Source: CAYVUM01 sp964619055
GTDB taxonomy: Bacteria > Pseudomonadota > Alphaproteobacteria > Rhodospirillales > Defluviicoccaceae
Assembly (NCBI GenBank): GCA_964619055.1
Contig: CAZUDB010000035.1
Coordinates: 1-37,110, forward strand
Direction: 5' to 3'
Length of the DNA stretch: 37,110 nucleotides
Under the pieces are notes generated by a model that ran no database searches, had not been told where the DNA came from, and was given only the letters and a program-made list of their open reading frames with translations. Below, piece by piece: positions 7,474 through 14,941 of this stretch (position 1 is the first letter of the stretch; every line of letters starts with the position of its first letter). The position numbers and the translations under genes are program-made.

Positions 7474-8894
7474 GGGATGAGCAGGCCGTGAAAGCCCCAG
7501 CGGTATGGAGGTCAACGTGGCGAGCGTGGGCGCGGCGGGGGAAAAGCCGACCCAATGGACGGCTGACGCGCGGTCTGTTGTGGGCGATCACACTCCGAAA
7601 CTACATGCCTCGCAGCCTTCTGGGCCGTTCGCTGCTGATCATCGTAATGCCGCTGGTGCTGCTTCAGGTGGTTTCAGCCTACATTTTTTACGAGAGCCAC
7701 TGGGACACCCTGCGTTGGCGGCTGGCTCGTAACTTGGCCGGCGACATTGCGATCCTGGTCGACGCGACCACGACATTTCCCGATCAACCGGGTAGCGATT
7801 GGGCGCTGCAGCGGGCGGCCTTCCATTTGGGGATCTTTGGCTCCTTCCGTCGTGGCGAGGTCTTGGATGAGGACGCGCGGGCCGATGCACGCGATGCGGA
7901 GCCGGAGCTGTATCGGGCGCTAGCCGAACACCTGACGACGCCGTACCGCATCGTCATCGACGACGACCGAAATCAGGTCATGGTCGACGTTCAAATTCCT
8001 GGCGGCGTGCTGCACATGGTGACGAGCGGCAAGCGACTGTTCAGTACCACCGTCTATGGATTTGTGCTCTGGATGGTTGGCACCTCGATCCTGTTGTTTT
8101 CCGTGGCGTTCATCTTCATGCGCAACCAGGTCAAACCGATTCTGCGCTTGGCGCGAGCGGCGGAGGATTTTGGCAAGGGCCGCGATGTACCCCGCTTCAA
8201 GCCAGAGGGGGCGCGGGAGGTGCGCCAGGCCGCAACCGCCTTCCTGGCCATGCGCGATCGAATCAGCCGGCATATCAGCCAGCGCACGGACATGCTGTCT
8301 GGCGTGTCGCACGACCTGCGCACGCCGCTGACCCGTATGAAGCTGCAGCTGGAAATGATGGGGTCGGATGATGGAGTGGACGCGCTCAAGGACGATGTGG
8401 TGCAGATGGAGCGCATGCTGGAAGGCTACCTCGCCTTTGCCCGAGGCCAGGGGGCGGAGCGGGCGGAGCCGACGCAGCTCGGGCCGGTGTTGGAGGACGT
8501 GGTCCGGGAAGCCCGACGACACGGTGCGGTCATTGATTTGCGGTGTGAACGCGGGCTGATGATCTCTGTCAGGCCCTTGGCGTTTCGACGCATTCTCTCC
8601 AACCTTGTCGACAATGCACTCCGCCATGCCACGCGCGTGTGGTTACGGGCTGACCGGGCCGGGGATGCTATTCAGGTGGTCGTGGATGACGACGGCCCGG
8701 GTATTCCGGCGAAACGGCGGGACGAGGCGTTCAAGCCGTTCGTGCGCCTTGATGAGTCCCGCAATCCGGTGACCGGGGGCGTGGGGCTGGGCCTAACGAT
8801 TGCGCGGGATTTGGCGCGCGGGCACGGCGGTGATGTGGCGTTGGAGGATTCGCCCATGGGCGGACTGCGCGTACGCTTGCGCCTGCCGATGTAG
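7470..8894 (+). CDS. EnvZ-like membrane sensor histidine kinase
   Basis: Inner-membrane sensor kinase, 474 residues if the overlapping TTG 7470 is used; GTG 7488 in the same frame is an equally possible start. TM1 is around residues 53–74, a periplasmic sensor loop of about 115 residues follows, and TM2 is around 193–216 (FVLWMVGTSILLFSVAFIFM). Then come a HAMP segment (QVKPILRLARAAEDFGKGRD), the phospho-His H281 in LSGVSHDLRTPLTRMK, the N box RILSNLVDNALRHA, G1 VDDDGPGI and G2 GGVGLGLTIARDLARGHGG. Its partner is almost certainly the regulator encoded just upstream. The signal is unknown. It is the last gene before a decayed region. Confidence 0.93.
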   Translation: MRDEQAVKAPAVWRSTWRAWARRGKSRPNGRLTRGLLWAITLRNYMPRSLLGRSLLIIVMPLVLLQVVSAYIFYESHWDTLRWRLARNLAGDIAILVDATTTFPDQPGSDWALQRAAFHLGIFGSFRRGEVLDEDARADARDAEPELYRALAEHLTTPYRIVIDDDRNQVMVDVQIPGGVLHMVTSGKRLFSTTVYGFVLWMVGTSILLFSVAFIFMRNQVKPILRLARAAEDFGKGRDVPRFKPEGAREVRQAATAFLAMRDRISRHISQRTDMLSGVSHDLRTPLTRMKLQLEMMGSDDGVDALKDDVVQMERMLEGYLAFARGQGAERAEPTQLGPVLEDVVREARRHGAVIDLRCERGLMISVRPLAFRRILSNLVDNALRHATRVWLRADRAGDAIQVVVDDDGPGIPAKRRDEAFKPFVRLDESRNPVTGGVGLGLTIARDLARGHGGDVALEDSPMGGLRVRLRLPM

Positions 8895-8949
8895 TGGCGG
8901 TGTCGTCGGCACACCTAACCCGCATGTCATCAGTGAATAGCATCACAGC

Positions 8950-9168
8950 GTGTCGATCCTCCGTGTAAAATCTGGCTTCCATGCGCTTCGCCATTTTCAT
9001 GCGAATCGCGTCATTCAAGCGCGCAAGGAAGGTGGACCTGGCTATGCGCCGAAACGCGCACAGGAGGCCCTCGGCGACGTCACCATCACCTTGACAACGG
9101 CCACTCCAATAGGCGAGAGCGATTGGGAGGCAATGGATCGCGCTGAACAGTCCGGGTGCAGGGCCTTA
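8950..9168 (+). pseudogene. C-terminal remnant of a tyrosine recombinase/phage-type integrase
   Basis: The reading frame contains FHALRHFHANRVIQ, the HxLRH box of tyrosine recombinases with catalytic Arg. It is followed by YAPKRAQEALGDVTITLT, matching the usual KRVQExLGHxSIxxT segment, and by EAMDRAEQ typical of the extreme C-terminus. The upstream catalytic part is absent, the usual His after LG is Asp, and the catalytic Tyr position (normally TYGHLF) reads TATPIG. The protein would be inactive. The frame simply runs on until the TAG inside the tRNA gene 80 bp later. Its place next to a tRNA gene fits an old integration site, although it lies on the tRNA's 5' side. Confidence 0.7.
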
Positions 9169-9248
9169 AATTGTCGACCTAATCACATCAAACTTTTTTC
9201 CAAAATAGATGCAACACGGATAACCGACACAGCTTCTAAATCATTGAT

Positions 9249-9325
9249 GCGCCCGTAGCTCAACCGGATAGAGCACGAGACTTCTAATCTCGGGGTTGCA
9301 GGTTCGAGTCCTGCCGGGCGCGCCA
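9249..9325 (+). tRNA. tRNA-Arg (anticodon UCU)
   Basis: Full cloverleaf of 77 nt. The acceptor GCGCCCG (9249–9255) pairs with CGGGCGC (9315–9321), with discriminator G and encoded CCA (9323–9325). The D stem is GCTC/GAGC. The anticodon stem CGAGA/TCTCG encloses loop CTTCTAA with anticodon TCT at 9283–9285. The T stem GCAGG/CCTGC encloses TTCGAGT. It reads AGA codons. It appears intact and functional, and is a common type of integration target. Confidence 0.97.
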
Positions 9326-9329
9326 AAAA
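9317..9329 (+). repeat. 13-nt sequence at tRNA-Arg 3' end, repeated at 22961–22973
   Basis: GGCGCGCCAAAAA covers the last bases of the tRNA-Arg plus four A residues. The identical 13 nt recur in the same orientation at 22961–22973, on the far side of the amide/urea block. Such pairs can be attL/attR remnants. The repeat is short and contains a palindromic GGCGCGCC, so chance is not excluded. Confidence 0.35.
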
Positions 9330-9404
9330 TCAAAGGGTTACAGAGGATACGAAATCGATTGTGTTGTTCTGGGCAACTCTACGGGTAATGCGAAGCCCCA
9401 GTCA

Positions 9405-9746
9405 GTGCCGCCCTTCACCTTCCCCAGGTTTCCGGCTCTGTGGCACCTCAACGGCAAACGTGAGGCCGCACACTGCGCCGCCCCATTTAATGCTCCCATT
9501 TCGTTCCGCTCGATCTATCCTCACCGGATGCATACTCGGCCATCCAGAATCCGCATCCGAGAAGTCCTTCAGCGGCTGACTGGAGAGACCATTTTCGCCC
9601 AGACCTGCAACATGTCGCGGACCAAAGCCTTGGAGATTGCGAACATGATCCTGATCGAGTTCAAGATGCACCGGCTGATGATCGAGCATCGGCCATCATT
9701 GCCGGACAAGGAGGATGACGGCTCGCCGAGCTGGTTCAAGCGTTAG
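9405..9746 (+). CDS. Unrecognised small ORF, possibly decayed
   Basis: An open frame of 113 codons that I do not recognise. The second half (after about residue 48) looks more protein-like: RIRIREVLQRLTGETIFAQ followed by KALEIANMILIEFKMHRLMI would give amphipathic helices, and the end is charged (PDKEDDGSPSWFKR). The first half is Pro/His-rich and the opposite strand is also open over part of it. No ribosome-binding site is evident. It lies in the gene-poor stretch after tRNA-Arg and may be a fragment of a larger gene or not a gene at all. Confidence 0.25.
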   Translation: MPPFTFPRFPALWHLNGKREAAHCAAPFNAPISFRSIYPHRMHTRPSRIRIREVLQRLTGETIFAQTCNMSRTKALEIANMILIEFKMHRLMIEHRPSLPDKEDDGSPSWFKR

Positions 9747-10269
9747 TGCTGTCCTATCGCTCCCAAACCCCTTCAGTCGGATCTTTCACGAACAGCGGAG
9801 CTCCAGCCCCGATGGGAGAGTAGATCGTCGTTAGCCATTAGCCGACATGCTCACGTGCGCCCTGCGCATATTCGGCTCCACCCACTGGCTAAATCTCGTC
9901 AGTTGCGCTGGCACTGACGCTACGCTGAAGTTCCTATCGGACTAGTCTGTTGCGGCTGGTCAGCTGCCTATGCGTGAGCAAAGATGAGTGCGGTCAAAAA
10001 CAAGGACGACTTGGTGTCAAAGTGCCTTCTATTCTCTGCCGCAGCTGCCCGACTCTACGCGAGCCTTCAAACTGGCGCGATGACGATGCTACCGCCGACC
10101 ATGGCGGAAAAACATGATCTCGCCAAAGTGTTCACAGACCATTTGCTGACAGCGTAAAGCCCGTTGGCAGAAGCAAGGTGGCCTCTGCCCCACGTCTGCT
10201 TGCACCAATCAGTGAGCGGGTCTAACCGAAAGCTATTTGCACCAAAGTCGAGTGTTTAGGCTATGCTGG
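9747..10269. other. Gene-poor gap with one strong hairpin
   Basis: No recognisable gene apart from a 57-codon ORF listed separately. A strong inverted repeat lies at 9897–9919: CGTCAGT and ACTGACG arms, extended by an inner GC/GC pair with one bulged T around loop GCTG. It is not followed by a T tract, so it does not look like a standard terminator. The rest appears to be non-coding or eroded. Confidence 0.5.
9984..10157 (+). CDS. 57-residue hypothetical ORF
   Basis: ATG 9984 to TAA 10155–10157, starting MSAVKNKDDLVSKC and ending HDLAKVFTDHLLTA. It is moderately hydrophobic in the middle (LLFSAAAARLYASL) and has no family I recognise. No clear Shine-Dalgarno precedes it and it is isolated in a decayed stretch. 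It could be a genuine small protein, a remnant, or chance. Confidence 0.2.
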   Translation: MSAVKNKDDLVSKCLLFSAAAARLYASLQTGAMTMLPPTMAEKHDLAKVFTDHLLTA

Positions 10270-11193
10270 CTAATCCAGCGCACGGAGTGCGACCACGGCG
10301 GCCGTCGTGCGGTTCTCCACGCCGATCTTGGCGTAGATTTGCTCTAAGTGCTTGTTGATGGTGCGCGGACTTAAGGAGAGGATTTCCGCCACATCGCGGT
10401 TCGCCTTGCCTTCAGCGATCCAATACAGGACCTCCGCTTCGCGTTCGGTGAGGTGCAGGCGGTCGCGAAGCGTTTCCGCCGGGGTCCGATCTGATCCCAC
10501 ATCGATTCGCAACAGGAGTTCATTGACCCCGGAGCGTCCGACGAAGCTAAGCTTGATCTCCCCGCCGTCATGGTCCGTGACCCAGTGGCGCTTCGCCTTT
10601 GAAACGGGTTGGCGGGCGCAAAGCGCGATCCATTCCAAGACCTCAGGGCTAACGATAGCGCCGGCCTGATCCAGGAGGCCGGGACGATTATCGAGCAGGC
10701 GGACCGCTTTTGGCGATGCCCACAACAAGGTTCCGTCCGCATTGACGGCCAGCACCGACGAGCCGGTGGCGTCGAGGGCCGAGCGAGCACTTAAAGCCGA
10801 GCGGGCGTTGGCGATGTGAACACTGATCCGGGCGATTAGCTCGTCCGGCGCGATCGGCTTCACGAGATAGTCGACGCCGCCCGCGCGCAGCCCCTTGACG
10901 ATGTCATCTGTTTCGCCGAGCCCGGTCATGAACAGCACGGGGATGTGCGACAGCGTGCTGTTGCGTTTCAGCCGGCGGCATGTGTCGAAGCCATCCAGCC
11001 CGGGCATCACGGCATCGAGAAGGATGACATCTGGCGCCACCCGCTCGACCAGCGCCAGCGCGGTCATGCCGTCCCGAGCCACCAGGACCGAAATCCCGGA
11101 CTCTTCCAGCGCATCCGTCAACATGCTGAGGGTTTCCGGTGAATCGTCGACGACCAGGGCGATGTCGCGATTGGGGTCAATCGGAGCGTTCAA
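10270..11193 (-). CDS. LuxR/NarL-type response regulator with a central PAS-like segment
   Basis: Cytoplasmic response regulator of 307 residues, longer than the usual 210–220. The receiver is at about 10–125: acidic pair in LVVDDSPET, phosphoacceptor D60 in VILLDAVMPGLDGFD, Thr in LFMTGLGE and K112 in DYLVKPIAPDEL. Residues about 135–235 form a PAS-like linker (SVLAVNADGTLLWASPKAVRLL). A LuxR helix-turn-helix occupies the end (LTEREAEVLYWIAEGKANRDV; LSLSPRTINKHLEQIYAKIG). Its ATG lies inside the end of the transporter-kinase gene (17-nt overlap), so the two are co-translated and surely cognate. The probable target is the divergent urt–fmd operon; this is inferred from layout. Confidence 0.92.
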   Translation of the reverse strand: MNAPIDPNRDIALVVDDSPETLSMLTDALEESGISVLVARDGMTALALVERVAPDVILLDAVMPGLDGFDTCRRLKRNSTLSHIPVLFMTGLGETDDIVKGLRAGGVDYLVKPIAPDELIARISVHIANARSALSARSALDATGSSVLAVNADGTLLWASPKAVRLLDNRPGLLDQAGAIVSPEVLEWIALCARQPVSKAKRHWVTDHDGGEIKLSFVGRSGVNELLLRIDVGSDRTPAETLRDRLHLTEREAEVLYWIAEGKANRDVAEILSLSPRTINKHLEQIYAKIGVENRTTAAVVALRALD

Positions 11194-14100
11194 CCTGCAT
11201 GGCCTCCAGGACCGAGTCGTATCGCTCTAGGTCGAATGTGGACACAAGGGATCGTAAGTCCGCCAACACCGGAATCAGCTGCGGCTCGCTCTCCTGAAGG
11301 CCGGCCAAGGCCGCTTCGATGCCTCGGACGTAGCCGATGCTTCCAAGTTCCCTTAGCTCTGCGATTTGCTCGGCCGAGAGGCGAGCGCCGCCGGACGGCC
11401 GCACCGTGGATGCGGGACCGTCTGCCGGGTCCTGGAGCTCATCGATCCAGCGAAGGCCGAGATGGCGCTCGAGACGGTCGAGGAGCTGGTCGTACTTGAC
11501 GGGCTTCACGATGAAATCGTCGTGGTCGAGGACCTCGTGGCGCCTGCTCACTTCATTGGCGTTGGCTGAGACGATCACGATCGGCGTTGAGGGAAAACCG
11601 TCCGAGCGGAGCCGCCGGGCAACTTCCCAGCCGTCGATGCCGGGCATAGTCAGGTCCAGGAAAAACAGATCGGGATCGCAGGCAGGCGCCATGCGCAGGC
11701 ACATTTCTCCATCCTCGGCGAAGAACAGCACGATGCCGAGTGGGGCCAGCATGTCGTTGATCATGTTACGGTGATCGCTGTTGTCATCGGCAACCAGCAG
11801 CCGACGCCGGGGTCCTTGATAGCCGATGACCCGACGCTTGGGACGCACCACGCGCGGTGGCGATGTAACGGCGGCAAGCATCAACCGGATTCGAAAGCGA
11901 CTTCCGCCCCCCACAGTGCTCTTGACCGTGATTTCGCCGCCCATGACCTCGGTGAGCAGCTTGGTGATCGTGAGGCCGAGCCCCGTACCGGGAACGGCAC
12001 TGCCACTGGCCGGAGCGATCCGTTCGAATGGCCGGAAAATCCTCTCCAGATCATCGCTGCGGATGCCACACCCGGTATCCTCAACCAAAAACTCGGCCAC
12101 TTCGCTGCGCCACGCGACGTGGAAGGAGACCTCACCCTCGGTGGTGAACTTGATTGCGTTGGACAGCAGATTGATGAGGATCTGACGCAGCCGCTTTTCA
12201 TCCGTGTGCACATAATCCGGCAGGTGCGGGCTGTAGCCATAGGTGAAGGTGATACCTTTGGCTTCTGCCTGGATGCGAAACATGTCGGCGATCTGGTCGA
12301 AAAACTCCCGGATTGAGACCTCGTCGCGGCAGATCTCGTGACGACCCGCCTCGATCTTGGAGATGTCCAAAAGCCCCTCGATCAGTCCCGACAGGTGCTC
12401 ACCGCTTCGCCGGATCACACTGACCGCGCCGCGGCGCCGCGCCGGCAAGCTCTCGTCGGCCTCCAACAACTGGGCATAGCCGAGGATGGCATTGAGCGGG
12501 GTGCGCAACTCATGGCTGATGCCGACGAGATAACGGCTCTTGGCAAGGTTGGCCGCCTCCGCGGCCTCCTTGGCGCGCTGCAGTTCGGCATCGGTCCGTT
12601 CATGCGCCTCGATCTCGCGCTGGAGACGTTGCGTTTGGCGGCGTGATTCCTCCTGGGCCACCTTTCGGCTCTCGTTGGAGAGCACATACAGCCAGGCCGT
12701 AACGCCGGAAATGATCATCAAGAGCGCGAAGGCTCTCCATAACGTTGCGGCGACCGCAGTCATATCCGCCGTTGGGTCGAGCGCGCTTTCGGCGTAAATC
12801 AGCCCGAGAGCGCCGGCGACAACGGCGGCGATCAGTACGTAAAGGGCAAGGAAATGGCCGACGCGCGAGCCCATGAGGCGCACCCATCCAGCTGGCAGTA
12901 CGGTCTTAAAAAACGCATCGGCCTGGTCCGAAAACCGGGCACCGGTCTTACAGGCATCATCGCATCGGGCATCGAGCGCGCAGCACAACGAACAGATCGG
13001 ACCGGCATAGACGGGGCAGTGCGTCATATCCTCGGGCTCGAAGCTGTGGGTGCAAATGCAGCACTCCTGGGCGACCCCTTCCGGCCCGCCCGGAACCTCC
13101 CGCGCGATGTAGTACTTGCCTTTGGTGAGATACGCGATGGCGGGTGCGGTAACCACGGCGGCGCCGAGGGCGATGAAGGACGACAGCATGCGCGCCGTCT
13201 CGCCGGCAAGGCCGGAGTAGGCGATGATTGACAGGGCCGAGGCGATGATCAGGGCGCCGACGCCGACGGGATTGATGTCGTAAAGGTGCGCGCGGCGGAA
13301 CTCGATCGTGCGCGGGCTCAAGCCCAGCGGCTTGATGATGACCAGATCAGCGAAAATGGCGCCGACCCAGGCAACGGCAACGGTGGCATAGAGCCCGAGC
13401 ACGTGTTCCAGCGTCTGAAAGACGCCGAACATCATCAGCATCATCGCGATGAGGACGTTAAACACCAGCCAGACGACGCGTCCGGGATGGCTGTGGGTGA
13501 GGCGCGAGAAGAAGTTCGACCACGCGATCGAGCCCGCGTAGGCGTTGGTGACGTTGATCTTCAACTGAGAGATGACGATGAAAATGCCGGTAACGGCGAG
13601 CGCGACCTCGGGCGTCTGTATCACCTGCTGAAAGGCCGTCAGGTACATTTGCGTTGGCTCGGCGGCGTTTTCAGGTGCCACACCTTCGCCGAGGGCAAAC
13701 ACTACTAAATAAGAGCCCGCGAGCATTTTCAGAGCCCCGAGAACAACCCATCCTGGCCCCGCCGCGACCAGAGCAATCCACCATCGCGCGCGTTTTCCCT
13801 TGCGGCGGTCGCGGGGCAGAAAGCGAAGGAAGTCCACCTGCTCCCCGATCTGAGCTATCAGCGAAAACACCACCGCCGACGCCGCGCCGAACATCAACAG
13901 ATTGATGCCGCCGTCCTCGCCTTGCAGGCGACCGCGATACTCGGTCCACGCCTCCACGTCATACGCCCCCGCGACGCCGATGAATACGAATGGCAAGATG
14001 TGCAGAACGATCCACGCGGGCTGGGTGTAGAGCTGAAACCAACTGATGTTGGCGATCCCGTGCGTGACCAGGGGAATGACAATGATCCCGTTGAGGAGAA

Positions 14101-14593
14101 AACCGATCTCCAACGGCACCCCGAAGCTCATCTCCAGGGCGAGCGCCATGATCACCCCCTCAAGCGCGAAAAAAATAAAGGTGAACGAAGCGTAGATCAG
14201 TGAACTGATGGTGGAGCCGATGTAGCCAAATCCGGCGCCGCGGGTTAGCAAGTCAATGTCGACGCCACACTTGGCGGCGTAGTAGGCGATCGGAAGTCCG
14301 GTGATGAAAATCAGCGTGCTCACCACAAGAATCGCCGCCACGGCATTGTCGAAGCCGTAGCTGAGCGTGATCGCGCCGCCGATGGCCTCCAGAGCCAAAA
14401 ACGAGATGGAGCCAATGGCCGTGTTGGCCACGCGTGCCGTAGACCAGCGACGGGCGCGATTAGCGGTGAATCGAGGAGCGTAGTCCTCCAGCGTTTCATC
14501 CGCAACCCAACGGTTGTAGCGCCGACGGACGCGCTCGATGTCGAGGCCCTCGCCTCGAGGTTCCACCGTCGGTGTCGCGCCGCCGTCAGCCAT
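11177..14593 (-). CDS. NCS1-permease-like / Cys-rich / hybrid histidine kinase fusion
   Basis: Inner-membrane protein of 1138 residues. Residues about 15–500 resemble an NCS1 (purine/cytosine/hydantoin/allantoin) permease, with roughly 12 hydrophobic segments and typical stretches such as NAYAGSIAWSNFFSR. Residues about 508–550 hold nine Cys and two His (CCICTHSFEPEDMTHC, then ICSLCCALDARCDDACK), suggesting metal binding or redox sensing. Two more TM segments follow at about 570–645, then a coiled coil. The kinase core has phospho-His near 693 (GISHELRTPLNAILGYAQLL), N box RQILINLLSNAIKFT, VEDTGCGI and GTGLGLTITKLL. A receiver starts near 930 with phospho-Asp near 979 in LFFLDLTMPGIDGWEV. About 75 residues follow it. 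The likely role is sensing, or transporting and sensing, an N compound; ligand is unproven. Confidence 0.92.
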   Translation of the reverse strand: MADGGATPTVEPRGEGLDIERVRRRYNRWVADETLEDYAPRFTANRARRWSTARVANTAIGSISFLALEAIGGAITLSYGFDNAVAAILVVSTLIFITGLPIAYYAAKCGVDIDLLTRGAGFGYIGSTISSLIYASFTFIFFALEGVIMALALEMSFGVPLEIGFLLNGIIVIPLVTHGIANISWFQLYTQPAWIVLHILPFVFIGVAGAYDVEAWTEYRGRLQGEDGGINLLMFGAASAVVFSLIAQIGEQVDFLRFLPRDRRKGKRARWWIALVAAGPGWVVLGALKMLAGSYLVVFALGEGVAPENAAEPTQMYLTAFQQVIQTPEVALAVTGIFIVISQLKINVTNAYAGSIAWSNFFSRLTHSHPGRVVWLVFNVLIAMMLMMFGVFQTLEHVLGLYATVAVAWVGAIFADLVIIKPLGLSPRTIEFRRAHLYDINPVGVGALIIASALSIIAYSGLAGETARMLSSFIALGAAVVTAPAIAYLTKGKYYIAREVPGGPEGVAQECCICTHSFEPEDMTHCPVYAGPICSLCCALDARCDDACKTGARFSDQADAFFKTVLPAGWVRLMGSRVGHFLALYVLIAAVVAGALGLIYAESALDPTADMTAVAATLWRAFALLMIISGVTAWLYVLSNESRKVAQEESRRQTQRLQREIEAHERTDAELQRAKEAAEAANLAKSRYLVGISHELRTPLNAILGYAQLLEADESLPARRRGAVSVIRRSGEHLSGLIEGLLDISKIEAGRHEICRDEVSIREFFDQIADMFRIQAEAKGITFTYGYSPHLPDYVHTDEKRLRQILINLLSNAIKFTTEGEVSFHVAWRSEVAEFLVEDTGCGIRSDDLERIFRPFERIAPASGSAVPGTGLGLTITKLLTEVMGGEITVKSTVGGGSRFRIRLMLAAVTSPPRVVRPKRRVIGYQGPRRRLLVADDNSDHRNMINDMLAPLGIVLFFAEDGEMCLRMAPACDPDLFFLDLTMPGIDGWEVARRLRSDGFPSTPIVIVSANANEVSRRHEVLDHDDFIVKPVKYDQLLDRLERHLGLRWIDELQDPADGPASTVRPSGGARLSAEQIAELRELGSIGYVRGIEAALAGLQESEPQLIPVLADLRSLVSTFDLERYDSVLEAMQVERSD

Positions 14594-14667
14594 TCACGCG
14601 TTCAGCCCCTTTACCAAGCCAACCGGACCAGGCGCCGCTGCATTGCCACCGCATGCTGCGTCGCAAC

Positions 14668-14723
14668 ATGAATCTATTCATCAACATGAACAGCAAGAAA
14701 TGTGCCAATCCGATGAAATTCAT
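14668..14723. promoter_or_regulatory. Pair of ATGAA/TTCAT palindromes upstream of the kinase gene
   Basis: ATGAAT-CT-ATTCAT (14668–14681) and ATGAA-A-TTCAT (14713–14723) are two closely related perfect dyads with centres about 43 bp apart. They flank the sigma-54 element and lie 75–130 bp upstream of the kinase ATG. They are candidate operator sites for an unidentified regulator. Confidence 0.4.
14692..14708 (-). promoter_or_regulatory. Sigma-54 (-24/-12) promoter for the transporter-kinase operon
   Basis: On the minus strand TTGGCAC-ATTTC-TTGCT matches the RpoN consensus with GG at 14706–14705, GC at 14694–14693 and exactly 10 nt between them. Transcription would begin near 14681, leaving a leader of about 88 nt before ATG 14593. 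Sigma-54 promoters need an enhancer-binding activator such as NtrC, which fits nitrogen control of an amide/urea system. No canonical NtrC site was recognised. Confidence 0.72.
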
Positions 14724-14832
14724 GAACGACGCGGGGCGCGTGCAAGTTAGTCGATTGAATGCGCGCGTACATCGCCGCAACGAGCGTCGTTTCTCGTTTC
14801 CCTTTACCTACCGGATCATTACGCGAATGCAC

Positions 14833-14850
14833 ATACGTCGATTGACGTAT
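14833..14850. promoter_or_regulatory. Perfect dyad ATACGTC-GATT-GACGTAT, candidate regulator site
   Basis: Seven-bp arms with a 4-nt spacer, flanked by GCAC on the left and GGTGC two bases out on the right. It lies about 92 bp upstream of the urtA ATG and about 130 bp upstream of the sigma-54 element of the kinase. NarL/FixJ-type regulators often use TAC-containing dyads, so the LuxR-type regulator encoded nearby is a plausible binder. This is inference. Confidence 0.45.
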
Positions 14851-14941
14851 TGGTGCGATGCAGCATTCGCGACGATGGTGGCGGCGCGTTGGGCGATGGT
14901 TCGCCCGGTTTTGCTCCACGTCAGATCGCGAAGGAGAGACT

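Larger units (their letters stand above)
14594..14941. promoter_or_regulatory. Divergent control region between the transporter-kinase and urtA
   Basis: A 348-bp non-coding gap with no gene on either strand that I accept. It holds a sigma-54 element for the kinase, two ATGAA/TTCAT dyads, a direct repeat AACATGAA (14665–14672 and 14683–14690, 18 bp apart) and an ATACGTC/GACGTAT dyad, some listed separately. The rightward promoter for urtA is not clear: TTGACG at 14842–14847 has only a poor -10 partner. Confidence 0.7.

Noticed and set aside
9402..9689. Minus-strand open frame of 95 codons after tRNA-Arg
   Set aside because: Overlaps an equally doubtful plus-strand frame, has no start signal and no recognised domain.
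14828..14856. NtrC enhancer (TGCAC ... GGTGC)
   Set aside because: TGCAC and GGTGC are present but 19 bp apart; the NtrC site needs about 5–6 bp between the half-sites.
14884..14910. Sigma-54 promoter for urtA on the plus strand
   Set aside because: TTGGGCG-N-TTCGC has GG-N10-GC spacing but poor agreement with TGGCAC and TTGC, unlike the clear minus-strand element.
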